DNA of 47,155 nucleotides from Ignavibacteria bacterium (lineage in GTDB: Bacteria > Bacteroidota > Ignavibacteria > Ignavibacteriales > Ignavibacteriaceae): the NCBI GenBank assembly GCA_030684555.1, contig JAUXVN010000057.1:1-47155 (forward strand), written 5' to 3'. Positions within the stretch are counted from its first letter, which is position 1. Every line of letters starts with the position of its first letter. Positions 46,191 to 47,155 of this stretch are shown in pieces. A model generated the notes under the pieces. The model made no database searches. It saw only the letters and a list, made by a program, of their open reading frames with translations, and was not told the origin of the DNA. A program made the position numbers and the translations under genes.

Positions 46191-46277
46191 GCAAATGACA
46201 ACTTGGAAAGTTGTCCTACATTAATTTTGTAGGGCAAGATTCCATCTTGACCACCGACATTCTTCGATAAAAAAAGT
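46191..46277. repeat. 87-base double-hairpin repeat, copy 2
   Basis: Same orientation and length as copy 1, about 226 bases after its end. GACAACTT-GGA-AAGTTGTC is intact (46197-46215). The second hairpin is CAAGAT-TCC-ATCTTG, with one outer pair lost. Confidence 0.85.
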
Positions 46278-46401
46278 CGATTTTAATTCTTTCTCTGAAT
46301 CACTTTTTTCATATATAATTTTTACAATATTGGAATCCAATTCCATAATTGTAAAGTTGAGTTGACAGGGTGTACGCGTTCTGCACGACTGAGCAGGGAA
46401 A

Positions 46402-46516
46402 ACGTGAAATTATTTTATAAATTATTTACAACTTTTTCCATTAGTGAGTTGTATTTCACTTCATCAATATATACTGTTTCACGGGGTGAACATGAGATTA
46501 TTTTATAAATCATGCA
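46402..46516. repeat. Imperfect 27-base direct repeat pair
   Basis: Units at 46402-46428 and 46490-46516 share ATTATTTTATAAAT with flanking near matches (ACGTGAAA / ACATGAGA before it). Starts are 88 bases apart. AT-rich, so only a modest call. Confidence 0.5.
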
Positions 46517-46597
46517 CAATTACTTTGTTCATATCATCAGTATTGAAATTAACCAATTACTGAAGTTTGGAAAATTTGAAGATTAGAAAATTGAGTA

Positions 46598-46981
46598 TTA
46601 AAAACAAAATTTATCAGCATTCATTTCCATAGAGTTCAGCATCTTAATTATCTTTTCGTATTCAGAATCAAGTTCATCAAATAAATTGTTGTCAATATAT
46701 GAGCATGAGCTTGAAAATTCCAACCAAGTTTGTGTTTCAGAAGCTTCTTGCATCGAATCTGTTAGTTTATTCACAAATACTGCTTTATATTTTCTTTTCC
46801 TCCATCCTTCTGCTAAATTTGAACAAACTGAACGAGATGATCTCCTTATCTGATCAGTCAATGAAAATTTTTCTTCGGAGGGAAACGTTTTCGTAATTTC
46901 AAAAATTCGAATCGCTGATTTAAAGGATAACTGATATACTTCTAAATCTCTAAAATGTTTTAAGTCTTTTTTCCTTTCCAT
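46598..46981 (-). CDS. Four-helix-bundle protein (S23 / 23S rRNA intervening-sequence family)
   Basis: 127 residues from the ATG at 46981 (GGAG upstream); the frame stays open to 47143 but the added part is hydrophobic, atypical and lacks a ribosome site. Signature blocks: KHFRDLEVYQLSFKSAIRIF (~8-27), FPSEEKFSLTDQIRRSSRSV, CSNLAEGWRKR and a C-terminal helix. This family was named for proteins encoded in 23S rRNA inserts, but stand-alone genes like this one are common in the Bacteroidota superphylum. Biochemical role unknown; a basic helix suggests nucleic-acid binding. Adjacent to repeat-rich DNA on its 3' side. Confidence 0.85.
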   Translation of the reverse strand: MERKKDLKHFRDLEVYQLSFKSAIRIFEITKTFPSEEKFSLTDQIRRSSRSVCSNLAEGWRKRKYKAVFVNKLTDSMQEASETQTWLEFSSSCSYIDNNLFDELDSEYEKIIKMLNSMEMNADKFCF

Positions 46982-47057
46982 AATTTTCACTCCATTTTTT
47001 TTCACTTCAAACTTCCTAGTGTAGTGCCACAGAAATAGCTTTACAATGAGATAAAAA

Positions 47058-47096
47058 ATCATTATCTTTGTAACACAAAACAAAAGAGATAATGAT
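47058..47096. repeat. 10-bp inverted repeat overlapping a start codon
   Basis: ATCATTATCT (47058-47067) pairs with AGATAATGAT (47087-47096) over a 20-base-class loop. The right arm covers both candidate ATG codons of the right-edge ORF. It could be an operator or a hairpin that hides the start. Confidence 0.6.
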
Positions 47097-47155
47097 GAAT
47101 AAAACTGCATTACATAAATTGATATCGGGGAGAAATACTGCACAGAAAGTAGTGA
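47092..47155 (+). CDS. 5' end of a plus-strand ORF cut by the window edge
   Basis: ATG at 47092 (or 47095) opens a frame of 21 codons to the window end (MNKTALHKLISGRNT from the second ATG), without stop. Only about 20 residues are seen and no family is recognised. TATCTTTG at 47063-47070 upstream matches the Bacteroidota -7 form TAnnTTTG. Too short to be sure it is a gene. Confidence 0.35.
   Translation, partial: MMNKTALHKLISGRNTAQKVV

Larger units (their letters stand above)
45814..46597. other. Gene-free, repeat-rich region between clpS and the four-helix-bundle gene
   Basis: No convincing ORF. It contains two 87-base copies and one degenerate relative of a double-hairpin repeat, a fragment with GGCATCCCTTCGGGATGGTCCC (about 46136-46157; hairpin CATCCC-TTC-GGGATG) and a 27-base imperfect direct repeat (46402-46428, 46490-46516). 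Confidence 0.7.

Overview
The window comes from an AT-rich bacterial genome. Gene content (complex I with an embedded NhaD-type antiporter, a FecR/CHASE2-cyclase cassette, many envelope proteins ending in an aromatic residue, AGGAGG-type ribosome sites and a canonical TTGACA/TATATT promoter with CIRCE) best fits the Ignavibacteriota/Chlorobi side of the Bacteroidota superphylum. This placement is inferred from protein recognition only. Nearly all genes are on the minus strand. The exceptions are groESL, a five-gene block at 14.5-21.8 kb, and partial genes at both window ends.

Left part (1-10.2 kb). The 3' end of an outer-membrane barrel gene is followed by a minus-strand tyrosine/homogentisate operon: Lrp-type regulator, 4-hydroxyphenylpyruvate dioxygenase, homogentisate dioxygenase, HisC-like aminotransferase and fumarylacetoacetase, closed by a terminator. 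Next come an AlkC-type alkylation-repair protein, a VOC protein, a DUF1801 protein and a two-gene type II restriction-modification system. Its methyltransferase carries a C-terminal SNase-like domain, and its expression signals differ from those of the neighbours.

Middle (10.4-21.9 kb). groES-groEL lies behind a CIRCE element and ends in a bidirectional terminator shared with a DUF58 protein/TPR lipoprotein pair. A plus-strand cassette follows: a secreted unknown protein, a secreted FecR-domain protein, an outer-membrane barrel with Ig-like N-terminus, and a CHASE2 class III adenylate cyclase. It may form an envelope-to-cAMP relay and is the most interesting candidate system here. A thioredoxin-like gene then runs tail-to-tail into an MFS gene.

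Right of centre (21.8-35.2 kb, minus strand). One group is YdcF-like protein, leucine-type dehydrogenase, NusB and a UMF1-type MFS transporter. A second is a TetR-controlled efflux operon (TetR, TolC-like, membrane fusion protein, RND pump). These are followed by TonB, VanZ-like protein and the bifunctional NAD(P)HX repair enzyme.

Right end (35.3-47.2 kb). asnS is followed after 18 bases by nuoJ-K-L-M, an NhaD-type antiporter, an orphan 122-residue protein and nuoN. Beyond asnS the DNA is gene-poor and full of palindromic REP-like repeats, with tRNA-Phe, clpS, a four-helix-bundle (S23-type) gene and the start of a further plus-strand ORF cut by the window edge.
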